From Rhizobium sp. 18055 (GTDB lineage: Bacteria; Pseudomonadota; Alphaproteobacteria; Rhizobiales; Rhizobiaceae), in the NCBI RefSeq assembly GCF_902706285.1, contig NZ_CACSKD010000023.1, forward strand, positions 1 through 55,652: a stretch of 55,652 nt of DNA. The letters run 5' to 3'. Under the pieces are notes generated by a model, which saw only the letters and a list, made by a program, of their open reading frames with translations, was not told the origin of the DNA and ran no database searches. Both the position numbers and the translations under genes were made by a program. This document shows, piece by piece, positions 16,773 through 25,887 of this stretch. Numbering within the stretch: the stretch's first letter is position 1; each line of letters starts with the position of its first letter.

Positions 16773-18710
16773 TCAGACCTTCATATCCAAAGGTCCACGT
16801 TTTCCATGGAAGCGGTTATCGCCAACGCAGGACTTCATGTCGGCTCGCCGGAACCACATCGCGCGACCGCATCGAAGCGGCGCATTTCCCCCGGTGAACA
16901 CAATTTGCTCATCGGCACGCATGCGGAGGACTTCGTGTGGCTGGATCAATGGTCGGCTGGCCAGCTGCTTCGATCGGGTTCGTGACGAACCCCTCGCCTG
17001 AAAACTCCGGCTGACCTGATCGATCTCGACTGTCGTTGTTCCACAACGCCGGGAGATATAGTCCGCGGTCTCCGGATCGTTGATCGCTGAGAAACTGATC
17101 CAGCTCGCGCTTTCGAACCACTTGCTGGTGGCGTCGCGTCCGCCATAGGTTTCGCGCATCTGACCGATCGACTGATAGATCATCAGAAGCGTGATCCCGT
17201 ACTTGCGGCCGGCATCGCGTGCCGTCTCAAGGATCCTCATGAAACCCAGGCGAGCGACCTCGTCGAGAAGGAACAGAGCGCGTCCCGGCATCGCCCCGTC
17301 ACGATTATAGATGGCGTTCAGGAATGAGCCGATGATCACCCTTGCCAGACCACCATGGGTCTCCAGCGTTTTAAGATCCAGGGCGACGAACACGTCGGTC
17401 TTTCCCGATGCGATGTCATCGGTCGAAAAGGTCGAACCGGACACGAGACCGGCATAGCTCGGATAGCTCAGCCAATGGGTTTCTTTGATCGCATTGGCAT
17501 AGACGCCGGAGAAGGTTTCGGGCGTCATGTTCACGAACGCTGCCACGTTCTCCTTTACGAAATCGGACTCGGAGTTGTCGTAGATTTCCTGAAGCCGCGC
17601 CCGCAGCTTCGGCTCCGGTTCCGAGAGGTTCATGCGCACAGTCCGCAGCGTCTGATTCTGCTTTTCCGTATGACCGGAGAGGCAGACATCGGCGATGATC
17701 GCCGTCAGCAGTTGCAAGCCGGATGCCCGAAAGAAATCGTCCCGTACGCCGCTGGCGCGGCCGCTTTCGCTCATGATCCACGAGGCGACCGCAGCGATAT
17801 CCTCTTCCTTCGTCCCGCCATGCTGACCGATCCAGTCCAGGGCATTGAACCCGATATCGGGATCTTTCGGGTCGAGCACGATTACATCACGGCCGGCTTC
17901 GCTCCGGTGAGCCTTGACCATCGGCGCCACCTCATTGGATGGATCAAGTACGATCAGCGTGCCGCCCCATTTCAGCGCCGTGGGAATCGTGACCGACGTT
18001 GTCTTGAAACCGCCGGAGCCGGCGAACACGATGCCATGTGACGATCCGAACGAACCGTCGAAGCAGAGCAGCGGTGACTTTCCCCCGGCGCCCCATGTCT
18101 CAGGCATATCGGTCCGAAACGAGAGTGCCGCCGTGCTGTCGCGATCGACACGATATCGCTCGCCGATGACGATGCCGCCGTCCTCTGCGAACAGCTTCCC
18201 TGCCTCCGGCAGTTTCATCCATTCCGCCTCGCCATGCAGTGCGCGTTTACCGCGGATGCGTTTCGGCTCGGAACGCGAGAATGCGGCGTTGCCGATCACC
18301 GCTACGCGCAGCGCGAAGATGCCGGAGAACAGAGCTGCCGTAGCACCTGTCATTGTTGCCGGGTCGATATAGGACAGGATCGACCGGACCGCTGGCAACT
18401 CTCCGGCAAATTGCGAAAGCCGTATTCCTTCCCGAACGATGGCGAGTGCAATGACGGTGCCCGATCCGGCAGCGACGCCCCACCCTGCCGACTTGATATT
18501 GACCGATCCCTGGGCGCCAAAGAGAAAGATCAGTGCGATCGCAGCACTCGCCACATAAGGAAGTGCCAAGCCAATCCGGCCAAGCTGCAATTTCGCCTCC
18601 GCCGTTTTTCCGAACGTCGCGAGCCACTGTTCGATCCCCGGCAAAGTCAGTGCAATGCCGATCATCATCGCCGGCGGGACAAGGGCGAGCAGGATCTTAT
18701 TCGCTGTCAT
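16773..18710 (-). CDS. traG: Conjugal transfer coupling protein TraG (VirD4/TraD-type ATPase, 645 aa)
   Basis: The inner-membrane ATPase that links the relaxosome to the mating channel. The N-terminus carries hydrophobic segments (near residues 5-25, 50-70 and 75-95), then the ATPase with Walker A in FAGSGGFKTTSVT near residue 235 and Walker B in LFLLDEVARLGFM. Length is typical for Ti-type TraG. The start overlaps the 3' end of traD by about 14 bases, so traC-traD-traG form one minus-strand operon reading away from oriT. No damage is seen. Confidence 0.95.
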   Translation of the reverse strand: MTANKILLALVPPAMMIGIALTLPGIEQWLATFGKTAEAKLQLGRIGLALPYVASAAIALIFLFGAQGSVNIKSAGWGVAAGSGTVIALAIVREGIRLSQFAGELPAVRSILSYIDPATMTGATAALFSGIFALRVAVIGNAAFSRSEPKRIRGKRALHGEAEWMKLPEAGKLFAEDGGIVIGERYRVDRDSTAALSFRTDMPETWGAGGKSPLLCFDGSFGSSHGIVFAGSGGFKTTSVTIPTALKWGGTLIVLDPSNEVAPMVKAHRSEAGRDVIVLDPKDPDIGFNALDWIGQHGGTKEEDIAAVASWIMSESGRASGVRDDFFRASGLQLLTAIIADVCLSGHTEKQNQTLRTVRMNLSEPEPKLRARLQEIYDNSESDFVKENVAAFVNMTPETFSGVYANAIKETHWLSYPSYAGLVSGSTFSTDDIASGKTDVFVALDLKTLETHGGLARVIIGSFLNAIYNRDGAMPGRALFLLDEVARLGFMRILETARDAGRKYGITLLMIYQSIGQMRETYGGRDATSKWFESASWISFSAINDPETADYISRRCGTTTVEIDQVSRSFQARGSSRTRSKQLASRPLIQPHEVLRMRADEQIVFTGGNAPLRCGRAMWFRRADMKSCVGDNRFHGKRGPLDMKV

Positions 18711-18912
18711 TGCCGAATGCCTCCGCGCCGATTGCGATCAGACGGGATCGCTCCGCCTCATCGCCCTTGATCCTCGTCTTCGCTTCGATCAACAGACCGA
18801 GCAACAGCGCGCGCTTTTCATAGCGCATCCCGGCTTTGACGATCAGGCCGCCCAACTCGATCTTCTCGCGAGCATCTTTCTTTCTGGCCTCTGCCGTGGT
18901 CAGCCGCTGCAT
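18697..18912 (-). CDS. traD: Conjugal transfer protein TraD (71 aa, Ti-type)
   Basis: A 71-residue helical protein: after MQRLTTAEARKKDAREKI it reads L-G-G-L-I-V-K-A-G-M-R-Y-E-K-R-A, the signature of Ti-plasmid TraD. It is not the F-plasmid TraD ATPase. In Ti plasmids TraD, with TraC and TraA, acts at oriT and represses the divergent tra promoters. It lies 4 bases after traC and overlaps traG. The ATG at 18912 gives the family length; the frame extends further upstream through traC in another frame. Confidence 0.85.
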   Translation of the reverse strand: MQRLTTAEARKKDAREKIELGGLIVKAGMRYEKRALLLGLLIEAKTRIKGDEAERSRLIAIGAEAFGNDSE

Positions 18913-18916
18913 CCGC

Positions 18917-19213
18917 TCAAGCCTCGCCAGCCTGGCTCGTAGCCGCGCCAGCACTGAGCGACGTGGCCGACGATGTTCCGGTCGCTCCAGCGGCACCCTT
19001 TTCTTTTCCGTTCGATCCGGCTTTCGTTCCGCGAAACCGCTTTGCAACGTCCTCGAAAGCTGCCTGAAGGTCGGCGTCGTCGACTTCGATCTCTCCAAGT
19101 CCGGCCTTCAGCGCAATGCGGCCGATGCGTTCGGCGTCACGCGTTTCCGCCTGCTTCAGCTGTTCCTGCAAGCGGGCAAGTTCTTCGCGGATTTTCGACG
19201 TTGGCTTCTTCAT
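18917..19213 (-). CDS. traC: Conjugal transfer protein TraC (98 aa, Ti-type)
   Basis: Begins MKKPTSKIREELARLQEQLK and contains R-D-A-E-R-I-G-R-I-A-L-K-A-G-L-G and a conserved A-A-F-E-D-V-A-K-R-F-R-G, as in Ti-plasmid TraC, an accessory oriT-binding relaxosome protein. The C-terminal 30 residues are a low-complexity Ala/Gly/Ser tail. GGAGA lies upstream of the ATG at 19213. First gene of traCDG; a tra box sits about 70 bases upstream. Confidence 0.9.
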   Translation of the reverse strand: MKKPTSKIREELARLQEQLKQAETRDAERIGRIALKAGLGEIEVDDADLQAAFEDVAKRFRGTKAGSNGKEKGAAGATGTSSATSLSAGAATSQAGEA

Positions 19214-19282
19214 CGGGATGCAATCTCCAGTGATATCCGTGGAATGGTGGGATGAGAGTCCTCGATTTTTCCCCGGCAGGAC

Positions 19283-19300
19283 AGGTACAAATTTGTACCT
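19283..19300. promoter_or_regulatory. tra box between divergent traC and traA operons
   Basis: AGGTACAAATTTGTACCT is a perfect 18-bp palindrome in the place where Ti plasmids carry a TraR-binding tra box serving both traAFB and traCDG. It shares the ACAAATTTGT core with the trbB box at 38889-38906. Confidence 0.75.
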
Positions 19301-19386
19301 CGCCAAAACGTCAGCATTTGGCGAATGATCCCGCCGCTCGACAAGAGCGGATCCAAGGGCGCAATTATACGTCGCTGACGCGACGT
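19301..19386. other. oriT: Origin of transfer (oriT), Ti/RSF1010-type nic region
   Basis: The traC-traA gap holds AAGGGCGCAATTAT (19355-19368), whose complement reads TAATTGCGCCCTT, like the nic region of the Ti plasmid and RSF1010-type (MOBQ) origins. It is flanked by three inverted repeats: CGCCAAA/TTTGGCG (19301-19323), CCGCTC/GAGCGG (19334-19350) and ACGTCGC-TGAC-GCGACGT (19369-19386). The location beside the relaxase gene agrees. The exact nick position is inferred from the related origins. Confidence 0.85.
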
Positions 19387-19463
19387 TCTGCTTTTGCCCC
19401 CTGGCGGGGCCACCTCTTGCGATCAACCTGTTGATTTCGTTCGCAAGAAGGAGCGCTCCACCC

Positions 19464-22400
19464 GTGGCCGTCCCGCATTTCTCAGTTAGCATTGTCGCCC
19501 GTGGCTCTGGCCGCAGCGCAGTGCTGTCTGCGGCCTACCGGCACTGCGCCAGGATGGAGTATGAGCGGGAAGCACGCACAATCGACTACACCAGGAAGCA
19601 GGGTCTTCTGCACGAGGAGTTTGTGATCCCTGCCGATGCGCCAAACTGGCTGCGCGCCATGATTGCCGATCGATCGGTCTCGGGAGCCTCAGAAGCGTTC
19701 TGGAACAAGGTCGAGGTGTTCGAGAAGCGGGTCGACGCCCAGCTTGCCAAGGACGTCACCATCGCGCTGCCGATCGAGCTATCCTCCGAGCAGAACATCG
19801 CGATGATGCGAGACTTCGTTGCCGAGCATATCACGTCGAAGGGTATGGTCGCGGACTGGGTCTATCACGATGCACCCGGAAACCCGCATGTCCACCTGAT
19901 GACGACATTGCGGCCTCTGAGCGGGGACGGGTTTGGTGCCAAGAAGGTTGCTGTTCTTGGACCAGACGGCCAGCCCATTCGCAATGACACTGGCAAAATC
20001 ATCTATGAACTCTGGGCGGGTGGCACCGAGGACTTCAATTCCTTTCGTGATGGATGGTTTGCTGTGCAGAACCGGCACCTGGTGCTTGCCGGGCTGGATA
20101 TCCGCATCGATGGCCGATCCTTCGAAAAGCAGGGTATCGACCTGACACCGACCATTCATATCGGGGTCGGCGCCACCGCCATCGAGCGAAAATCGCAAAC
20201 AGAAAACGGGCCGGCCACAGCCCGGTCACGGAAGCTCGAGCGGATCGAATTGCAGGAGGAGCGGCGCGCGGACAATGTCCGGCGCATCCAGCGCAATCCC
20301 GGTATCGTGCTCGATCTGATCACCCGGGAGAAGAGCGTTTTCGACAACCAGGACGTGGCGAAGGTCCTCCATCGCTATGTCGACGACGCAGCTCTCTTCC
20401 AGAACTTGATGGCGCGGATCATGCAGCATCTGGACGTGCTGCGTCTCGACTGCGAGCGGATCGACTTTAGCTCAGGCGTGCGTACGCCGGCGCGGTTCAC
20501 CACGCGTGAGATGATCCGCCTTGAGGCCGAGATGGCAAACCGGTCGATTTGGCTGTCCCAGCGATCATCACATGGCGTCCGTCAGAAGATCATCGAGGCG
20601 GTGTTCGAGCGCCATGAGCGCCTCTCGGATGAGCAGAAAACGGCCATCGAGCATGTTGCAGGTCCTGAGCGGATTGCAACCGTGATCGGCCGCGCCGGCG
20701 CCGGCAAGACCACGATGATGAAGGCGGCGCGCGAGGCCTGGGAAGCGGCCGGCTATCGTGTCGTTGGCGCCGCCCTGGCGGGGAAGGCGGCCGAAGGATT
20801 GGAAAAGGAAGCGGGTATTCTTTCCCGCACATTATCCTCCTGGGAACTCCGCTGGGCCCAAGGTCGCGACCAACTCGACGACAAGACTGTCATGGTCCTC
20901 GACGAAGCCGGCATGGTCTCTTCGAAACAGATGGCGCTGCTTGTCGAAGAGGCAACGGTGCGCGGGGCAAAGCTCGTTCTCATCGGTGATCCCGAACAGT
21001 TGCAGCCGATCGAGGCAGGTGCCGCCTTCCGCGCCATCACTGACCGCATCGGCTACGCCAAACTCGAAACCATCTATCGCCAGCGCGAGCAATGGATGCG
21101 CGACGCTTCGCTCGATCTCGCCCGCGGCAACATCGCCAAGGCTGTCGCATCCTACAGTGCAAACGGTCGGATGATGGGATCGACCTTGAAGTCGCAAGCC
21201 GTCGAAAACCTTATTTCCGATTGGAACCGTGAGTACGATCCGGCCCGGTCATCGCTGATCCTAGCCCACCTTCGCCGCGACGTGCGGATCCTCAATACCC
21301 TGGCACGCGCCAAGCTCGTCGAGCGCGGGCTTGTCGATGGCGGTCACGCCTTCAAGACGGAAGACGGTATCCGTCATTTCGCCGCCGGCGATCGGATCGT
21401 CTTCCTCAAAAATGAAAGCTCGCTTGGCGTCAAGAACGGCATGCTGGCCAAGGTCGTGGAAGCCGCCCCGGGGCGTATCGTTGCCGAGATTGGCGAGGGC
21501 GAGCGCCGGCGGACGATCAGCGTAGAGCAGCGGTTCTACAACAACGTCGATCATGGTTACGCGACGACGATCCATAAGAGCCAAGGCGCAACCGTCGACA
21601 GGGTCAAGGTTCTGGCCTCGCTATCCCTCGACCGTCACCTGACTTATGTGGCGATGACCCGTCATCGCGAGGATCTCGGCGTCTATTATGGCTCGCGATC
21701 CTTCGCCAAGGCGGGCGGACTGGCCGAGCTTCTATCGCGCAAGAGCGCAAAGGAAACGACGCTCGACTACGAAAAGGGCGCCTTCTATCGCGCGGCCCTT
21801 CGCTTCGCCGACGCGCGCGGCCTGCATCTGGTCAATGTCGCGCGCACCCTCGTTCGCGACCGCCTCGACTGGACCGTGCGCCAGAAACAGAAGCTCTTCG
21901 ATCTCACCGCCCGCCTGACGACGAGCGGCGCACAGCTCGGTCTCAAGCGCACGAACATTCAAACGACCTCGAAACCCGTCATGGAGGCCAAGCCGATGGT
22001 ATCAGGCATTACGACGTTCCCGAAATCGATCGGCCAGGCCGTTGAGGATCGCCTAGTCGCCGATCCCGGTTTGAAGAAGCAATGGCAGGAGGTCACGACA
22101 CGCTTTATCCAAGTCTTCGCCGAGCCGGAGACCGCGTTCAAGGCGGTCAATGTCGATGCCATGCTGAAAAATCCGGCAAGAGCGCAGACAACGCTTGCGA
22201 AGATCGCAGCTGAGCCGGAAAGGTTTGGAGCGCTCAAGGGCAAGACCGGCATCTTCGCCGGAGCGAATGAGAAGGCCGCGCGCGACATGGCGCTTGTCAA
22301 CGCGCCTGCCTTGGCGCGAAACCTCGAGCGGTATGTGACGGCGCGCGTCGAGGCGGAGCGCAAGCATGAAGCGCAAGAGCGGGCAATCCGTCTCAAGGTC

Positions 22401-22787
22401 TCCATCGACATCCCTGCCCTCTCGCCATCGGCCAAGCAAACGCTTGAGCGGATCCGCGATGCGATCGATCGCAACGATCTTCCCGCCGGTCTCGAATATG
22501 CGCTGGCCGACAGAAACGTGAAAGCTGAGCTTGAAGGCTTCGCCAAGGCTGTTTCCGAGCGTTTCGGAGAACGCAGCCTGCTGCCGATCTCTGCAAAAGA
22601 TGCAAACGGCGAGACCTTTCACAAAATAACGGCCGGGATGAACCCGTCGCAGAAAAGCGAAGTGCAGTCGGCCTGGAACAGCATGCGCACTGTGCAGCAA
22701 CTCGCCGCGCACGAGCGCACCACGCTGGCGTTGAAGCAGGCTGAAACAGCGCGGCAAACCCAGACCAAGGGGCTTTCCCTGAAATGA
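19464..22787 (+). CDS. traA: TraA conjugative relaxase/helicase (MOBQ, 1107 aa)
   Basis: The enzyme that nicks oriT and unwinds the transferred strand. The N-terminus is a MobA/MobL-type relaxase: V-S-I-V-A-R-G-S-G-R-S-A-V-L-S-A-A-Y-R-H-C with the catalytic tyrosine near residue 27, and the metal-binding motif H-V-H-L-M-T-T near 142-148. From about residue 400 a RecD/TraI-like helicase follows, with Walker A I-G-R-A-G-A-G-K-T-T and D-E-A-G (VLDEAGMV). Full length for Ti-type TraA. The GTG at 19464 is preferred because AAGGAG lies 10 bases before it and homology begins there; the TTG at 19431 lacks support. The stop overlaps the traF start (ATGA). Probably driven from the tra box at 19283. Confidence 0.95.
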   Translation: MAVPHFSVSIVARGSGRSAVLSAAYRHCARMEYEREARTIDYTRKQGLLHEEFVIPADAPNWLRAMIADRSVSGASEAFWNKVEVFEKRVDAQLAKDVTIALPIELSSEQNIAMMRDFVAEHITSKGMVADWVYHDAPGNPHVHLMTTLRPLSGDGFGAKKVAVLGPDGQPIRNDTGKIIYELWAGGTEDFNSFRDGWFAVQNRHLVLAGLDIRIDGRSFEKQGIDLTPTIHIGVGATAIERKSQTENGPATARSRKLERIELQEERRADNVRRIQRNPGIVLDLITREKSVFDNQDVAKVLHRYVDDAALFQNLMARIMQHLDVLRLDCERIDFSSGVRTPARFTTREMIRLEAEMANRSIWLSQRSSHGVRQKIIEAVFERHERLSDEQKTAIEHVAGPERIATVIGRAGAGKTTMMKAAREAWEAAGYRVVGAALAGKAAEGLEKEAGILSRTLSSWELRWAQGRDQLDDKTVMVLDEAGMVSSKQMALLVEEATVRGAKLVLIGDPEQLQPIEAGAAFRAITDRIGYAKLETIYRQREQWMRDASLDLARGNIAKAVASYSANGRMMGSTLKSQAVENLISDWNREYDPARSSLILAHLRRDVRILNTLARAKLVERGLVDGGHAFKTEDGIRHFAAGDRIVFLKNESSLGVKNGMLAKVVEAAPGRIVAEIGEGERRRTISVEQRFYNNVDHGYATTIHKSQGATVDRVKVLASLSLDRHLTYVAMTRHREDLGVYYGSRSFAKAGGLAELLSRKSAKETTLDYEKGAFYRAALRFADARGLHLVNVARTLVRDRLDWTVRQKQKLFDLTARLTTSGAQLGLKRTNIQTTSKPVMEAKPMVSGITTFPKSIGQAVEDRLVADPGLKKQWQEVTTRFIQVFAEPETAFKAVNVDAMLKNPARAQTTLAKIAAEPERFGALKGKTGIFAGANEKAARDMALVNAPALARNLERYVTARVEAERKHEAQERAIRLKVSIDIPALSPSAKQTLERIRDAIDRNDLPAGLEYALADRNVKAELEGFAKAVSERFGERSLLPISAKDANGETFHKITAGMNPSQKSEVQSAWNSMRTVQQLAAHERTTLALKQAETARQTQTKGLSLK

Positions 22788-23350
22788 TTATGATGATGCT
22801 TGAAAGTGGCACGATGCCTCGCCAGCGACGCCGCGCCTGCGTCACGTTATCCGTCGCCGCCGGCCTGTTGGGCGTCCTCTTTGCCGCCGGTTGGATTGGT
22901 GGTCTGCGCATCAACACGACACCGAGTGAGCGGCTCGGCCTCTGGCGCATCGTTCCGCTCAATCGCTCCGTCTTGCCCGGGGATACGGTTTTCGTCTGCC
23001 CGCCTGACAATGTCACCATGCGCCAGGCGAGGCAGCGCGAATATCTCCGCCCGGGACTTTGCCCCGGTGGGTTCGCACCGTTGATAAAGACGGTCATCGC
23101 GGTGGCGGGACAGCGCGTGGACATCACCGATCGTGTCGCCATTGATGGCGTACCAATCCCCAGCTCCCGCATCATGGAGAAGGACGCACAGGGGCGGTCT
23201 CTTCGGCACGGTCAAAGCGGAATGGTGCGCGCCAGAGAGGTTTACTTGCATTCCGGCTTTATCGGCTCATGGGACTCCCGGTATTTCGGGCCGGTGCCTC
23301 AATCCGGCGTACTCGGTCTAGCACAAGAGGTGTTGACCTATGCGCCGTGA
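22784..23350 (+). CDS. traF: TraF conjugal transfer signal peptidase (188 aa)
   Basis: A single-membrane-segment S26-type peptidase (hydrophobic residues about 20-40) with catalytic Ser48 in TTPSERLGLWRI and Lys102 in FAPLIKTVIAVAGQRVDI. In RP4 and Ti systems TraF matures or cyclises the TrbC pilin, so it ties the tra operon to trbC at 37479. The start overlaps traA by four bases (ATGA); internal ATGs at 22790 and 22814 are alternatives. The end overlaps traB by 11 bases. Confidence 0.9.
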   Translation: MIMMMLESGTMPRQRRRACVTLSVAAGLLGVLFAAGWIGGLRINTTPSERLGLWRIVPLNRSVLPGDTVFVCPPDNVTMRQARQREYLRPGLCPGGFAPLIKTVIAVAGQRVDITDRVAIDGVPIPSSRIMEKDAQGRSLRHGQSGMVRAREVYLHSGFIGSWDSRYFGPVPQSGVLGLAQEVLTYAP

Positions 23351-24506
23351 GGTCATGATGATTGCCGTTCTCGTCCCGCTTGCCGTGGTGGTCGGTACGA
23401 TCGGCTGGAGCGGCCAGGCGCTCCTGCTGCCTGCGGCAACCTTCTTTCCGCTTCTTTGGGCACGATCGCCGACGCGGATCGCGGCAGCTCTAGTCGCGGC
23501 CGGCTATTTCCTGGCGGCGTCGCGAGGATTGCCGTCGGGCGTCGCACAGTTCTTTGCTGTGGATCTCTGGGCCGGCCTCAGCTTCTGGGTCGCGGCAGCA
23601 TCGTCTTTCGTTGCTGTCCATGCGGCGCTTTGGACGGCGCGGTCGGGCTCGGCAAAAGCAAGGCGCTATCTGCTCATCTTGGCTCTCAACGGTCTGCCGC
23701 CACTCGGCATCACCGGCTGGGCGCATCCGTTGACGGCGGCCGGCATTCTGTTTCCGGGATGGGGATGGTGGGGGCTGCTCGCGTTGACAGCCGGCCTGAT
23801 CGGTCTCGTAACCCGGATCGGGCCGGCTATCGCCATTACCCTGTCAGGTCTATGGCTTTGGTCCGCCGCATCGGGGACAAACCAGATTCTACTGGAGGGG
23901 TGGCGTGGTGTCGACCTTGAAATGGGTGCAAGCCTCGGCCGTGACCGCTCGCTGGAACGTCAACGCCACCTGATCGCGTTCGTTCGGGAGGCTGCGGGAT
24001 CTGGCGCAGCCGTGGTGGTTCTGCCTGAGAGCGCGCTGGGCTTCTGGACGCCAACCCTTGAACGTCTCTGGCGGGAAGAATTGCTGGGGGCCGATGTGAC
24101 GGTAATCGCCGGTGCGGCCGTGATTGAAGCGAATGGCTACGACAATGTGATGGTGGCTATTGATGGGGGTGGCGGACGTGTCCTTTATCACGAGCGCATG
24201 CCTGTGCCGGTTTCTATGTGGCGTCCATGGGAGCGATGGACAGGAGAGACCGGCGGCGCCCGCGCCAACCTCTTGGCCAATCCTGTCGTCGAGGTCGCTG
24301 GCCGAAAGATCGCGCCTCTTATCTGCTACGAGCAGCTCGTACTGTGGCCCATTCTCCAGTCGATGCTTTATAGACCCGACGCGATCGTTTTGATCGGCAA
24401 TGGCTGGTGGACGACGGGTGGCAACATTGTTGCCATCCAGCGCGCGAGCGCCAAAGCCTGGTCCGCTCTGTTCGGCGTTCCCCTTGTGATTTCCTTCAAC
24501 AGCTGA
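23340..24506 (+). CDS. traB: TraB conjugal transfer protein (388 aa)
   Basis: The N-terminal half is strongly hydrophobic with about five to six membrane segments. The C-terminal half is a carbon-nitrogen-hydrolase-like domain as in apolipoprotein N-acyltransferase: the glutamate of V-V-V-L-P-E-S-A-L-G-F and the cysteine of P-L-I-C-Y-E-Q are present. At the usual lysine position the sequence reads Y-H-E-R-M-P-V-P, so the triad may be modified. In Ti plasmids TraB lies in traAFBH and raises transfer efficiency. It overlaps traF and is followed closely by traH. Confidence 0.9.
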   Translation: MRREVMMIAVLVPLAVVVGTIGWSGQALLLPAATFFPLLWARSPTRIAAALVAAGYFLAASRGLPSGVAQFFAVDLWAGLSFWVAAASSFVAVHAALWTARSGSAKARRYLLILALNGLPPLGITGWAHPLTAAGILFPGWGWWGLLALTAGLIGLVTRIGPAIAITLSGLWLWSAASGTNQILLEGWRGVDLEMGASLGRDRSLERQRHLIAFVREAAGSGAAVVVLPESALGFWTPTLERLWREELLGADVTVIAGAAVIEANGYDNVMVAIDGGGGRVLYHERMPVPVSMWRPWERWTGETGGARANLLANPVVEVAGRKIAPLICYEQLVLWPILQSMLYRPDAIVLIGNGWWTTGGNIVAIQRASAKAWSALFGVPLVISFNS

Positions 24507-24523
24507 ACTTTGGAGCCTTCGTC

Positions 24524-25132
24524 ATGGATGCTGCCTTTATCGCGGAATGTGCCGATCCCTCCCTGAAACCCGCCATCGTCGAGCAGTTCGTGTCCGCTGT
24601 CGGTCCGGGCGATCCGCTTGCTGTCACGGTCAAAGCCGGAGGGCGGCTCATCCTTGTACCAAAACCGAAGACGCCAGACGAGGCGATGGAGGTCATACGC
24701 CAGTATGTCGGACAGGCCGTCGTGCGTGTGGGCCTCACACAGTTCCCGGCGGGTGTCGGCGTGAAGGACGCGTCCGAGCTGAAACCAGATCTGATCGCAC
24801 CTTGCGAAAATCTTCGCATGGGGACGAGGATGTTTTCCAAGATCATGCGCATCGTTGCTAAATGGTATGGCAACCCAACGAGCAAAGAGGTGCTTCCACA
24901 GATCTTCGAAGATGCCGTTTACGCTTGGAACACCGGCCAGTTCGAGGGGCAAAGCGTGTTTCAGGCGGAGGATCCAGGTGGTACAATCGTCGATCGGAAG
25001 GAAGTTTCTTCGGATGCCGCAGACAAACCTGCTGATGCCACCGCCTCCCAGAGCGAAGGGGAGCCCTCAGACGAAAAGGAGGTTGGAACCGCGGGAATTC
25101 GGGTCGATCTGTCCCGGATCGGCGGGCAGTAA
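24524..25132 (+). CDS. traH: TraH, Ti-type conjugal transfer protein (202 aa)
   Basis: Starts MDAAFIAECADPSLKPAIVE, followed by G-D-P-L-A-V-T-V-K-A-G and I-L-V-P-K-P-K-T-P-D-E-A, then V-G-Q-A-V-V-R-V-G-L-T-Q-F-P-A-G-V-G, all typical of Ti-type TraH (the fourth gene of traAFBH; unrelated to F-plasmid TraH). The C-terminal 50 residues are acidic and of low complexity. The ATG at 24524 lies 17 bases after the traB stop. Its molecular role is not established. Confidence 0.85.
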   Translation: MDAAFIAECADPSLKPAIVEQFVSAVGPGDPLAVTVKAGGRLILVPKPKTPDEAMEVIRQYVGQAVVRVGLTQFPAGVGVKDASELKPDLIAPCENLRMGTRMFSKIMRIVAKWYGNPTSKEVLPQIFEDAVYAWNTGQFEGQSVFQAEDPGGTIVDRKEVSSDAADKPADATASQSEGEPSDEKEVGTAGIRVDLSRIGGQ

Positions 25133-25240
25133 CGCCCAAACACTGCAATCCGGCGGTGTATTCGTGACACTGAGCTCGTCAAGGCCATCCACCGAACTTG
25201 GAGTTCGGGCGTCAAGATAGCCCGGCGCGGACACTTATGC

Positions 25241-25639
25241 CTACCGTGCCGCGACTTCGATATCGGTGTGTATGAAGTCATCTCCCTTGAACAGCAAAGG
25301 CGCCGAAAGGCTTTTGGCGAGCGCGTATGCGGCACAGTCGGCAAGGTTAAGCCTGGCCTTCGCATCGATGCCCTTGCCGTACTTTCCGAAGGCCTCTGAA
25401 GCTCTTCGAGCCTGCTCCTCATCAAAGGGCAGGATCTGGACGCCGTTGTCTGTCAGAAAGAGCCAAAGGATTCGCTCACCCTCCGGCCCTCTACGGCGTC
25501 GTAGAACGACCGCACATTCATGGGCGTTGACGGCCGACATCGTGAGATCGTCGGCATCCTGAATTACGCGAGCATAAAGACCACTGTCGTCTTCCCGTTC
25601 GAGGATGGCGACTACTGCGGAGGAATCGACGACGATCAT
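25241..25639 (-). CDS. vapC: VapC-like PIN-domain toxin (132 aa)
   Basis: A PIN-domain ribonuclease: Asp5 in MIVVDSSAVV, a glutamate in V-N-A-H-E-C-A-V-V-L, and Asp residues in L-N-L-A-D-C-A-A-Y-A-L-A provide the metal-binding acidic set. Such toxins cleave RNA and are held in check by the antitoxin encoded just upstream, whose stop overlaps this start by four bases (ATGA). Located between the tra operon and traR, it probably contributes to plasmid maintenance. Confidence 0.9.
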   Translation of the reverse strand: MIVVDSSAVVAILEREDDSGLYARVIQDADDLTMSAVNAHECAVVLRRRRGPEGERILWLFLTDNGVQILPFDEEQARRASEAFGKYGKGIDAKARLNLADCAAYALAKSLSAPLLFKGDDFIHTDIEVAAR

Positions 25640-25887
25640 TGTTCGTTCAGGTCGTCGAGAATCTCTTTCGGCGACGATGGGTCAAACAGCGGCAGCGCCG
25701 AGACCTTTTCGCCGACGGCCATCATCTGCTCGACGGTCATGCGGTTGCGAACAGGCAAATCAGTGGAAACGCCAAGCGCCGCAGCCTCACGTTCGAGCGC
25801 CGCGCGAATAAGATCATCCGGTCTACGGCCCACACGGGCCGCAACCTTTCGGGCAAGCTGTTCGGTATCGTGTGTGAGCTGCAACAT
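25636..25887 (-). CDS. VapB/PSK-type antitoxin (83 aa)
   Basis: First gene of the toxin-antitoxin pair. The N-terminal 40 residues (MLQLTHDTEQLARKVAARVG, then R-R-P-D-D-L-I-R-A-A-L-E-R-E) look like an Rv0623/PSK-type ribbon- or helix-based DNA-binding region, and the C-terminus is the toxin-binding tail. Overlap with vapC by four bases indicates coupled translation. Autoregulation through upstream DNA is typical of the family but not demonstrable here. Confidence 0.8.
   Translation of the reverse strand: MLQLTHDTEQLARKVAARVGRRPDDLIRAALEREAAALGVSTDLPVRNRMTVEQMMAVGEKVSALPLFDPSSPKEILDDLNEQ

Noticed and set aside
17355..18041. 228-codon plus-strand frame opposite traG
   Set aside because: Antisense shadow of the conserved TraG ATPase domain.
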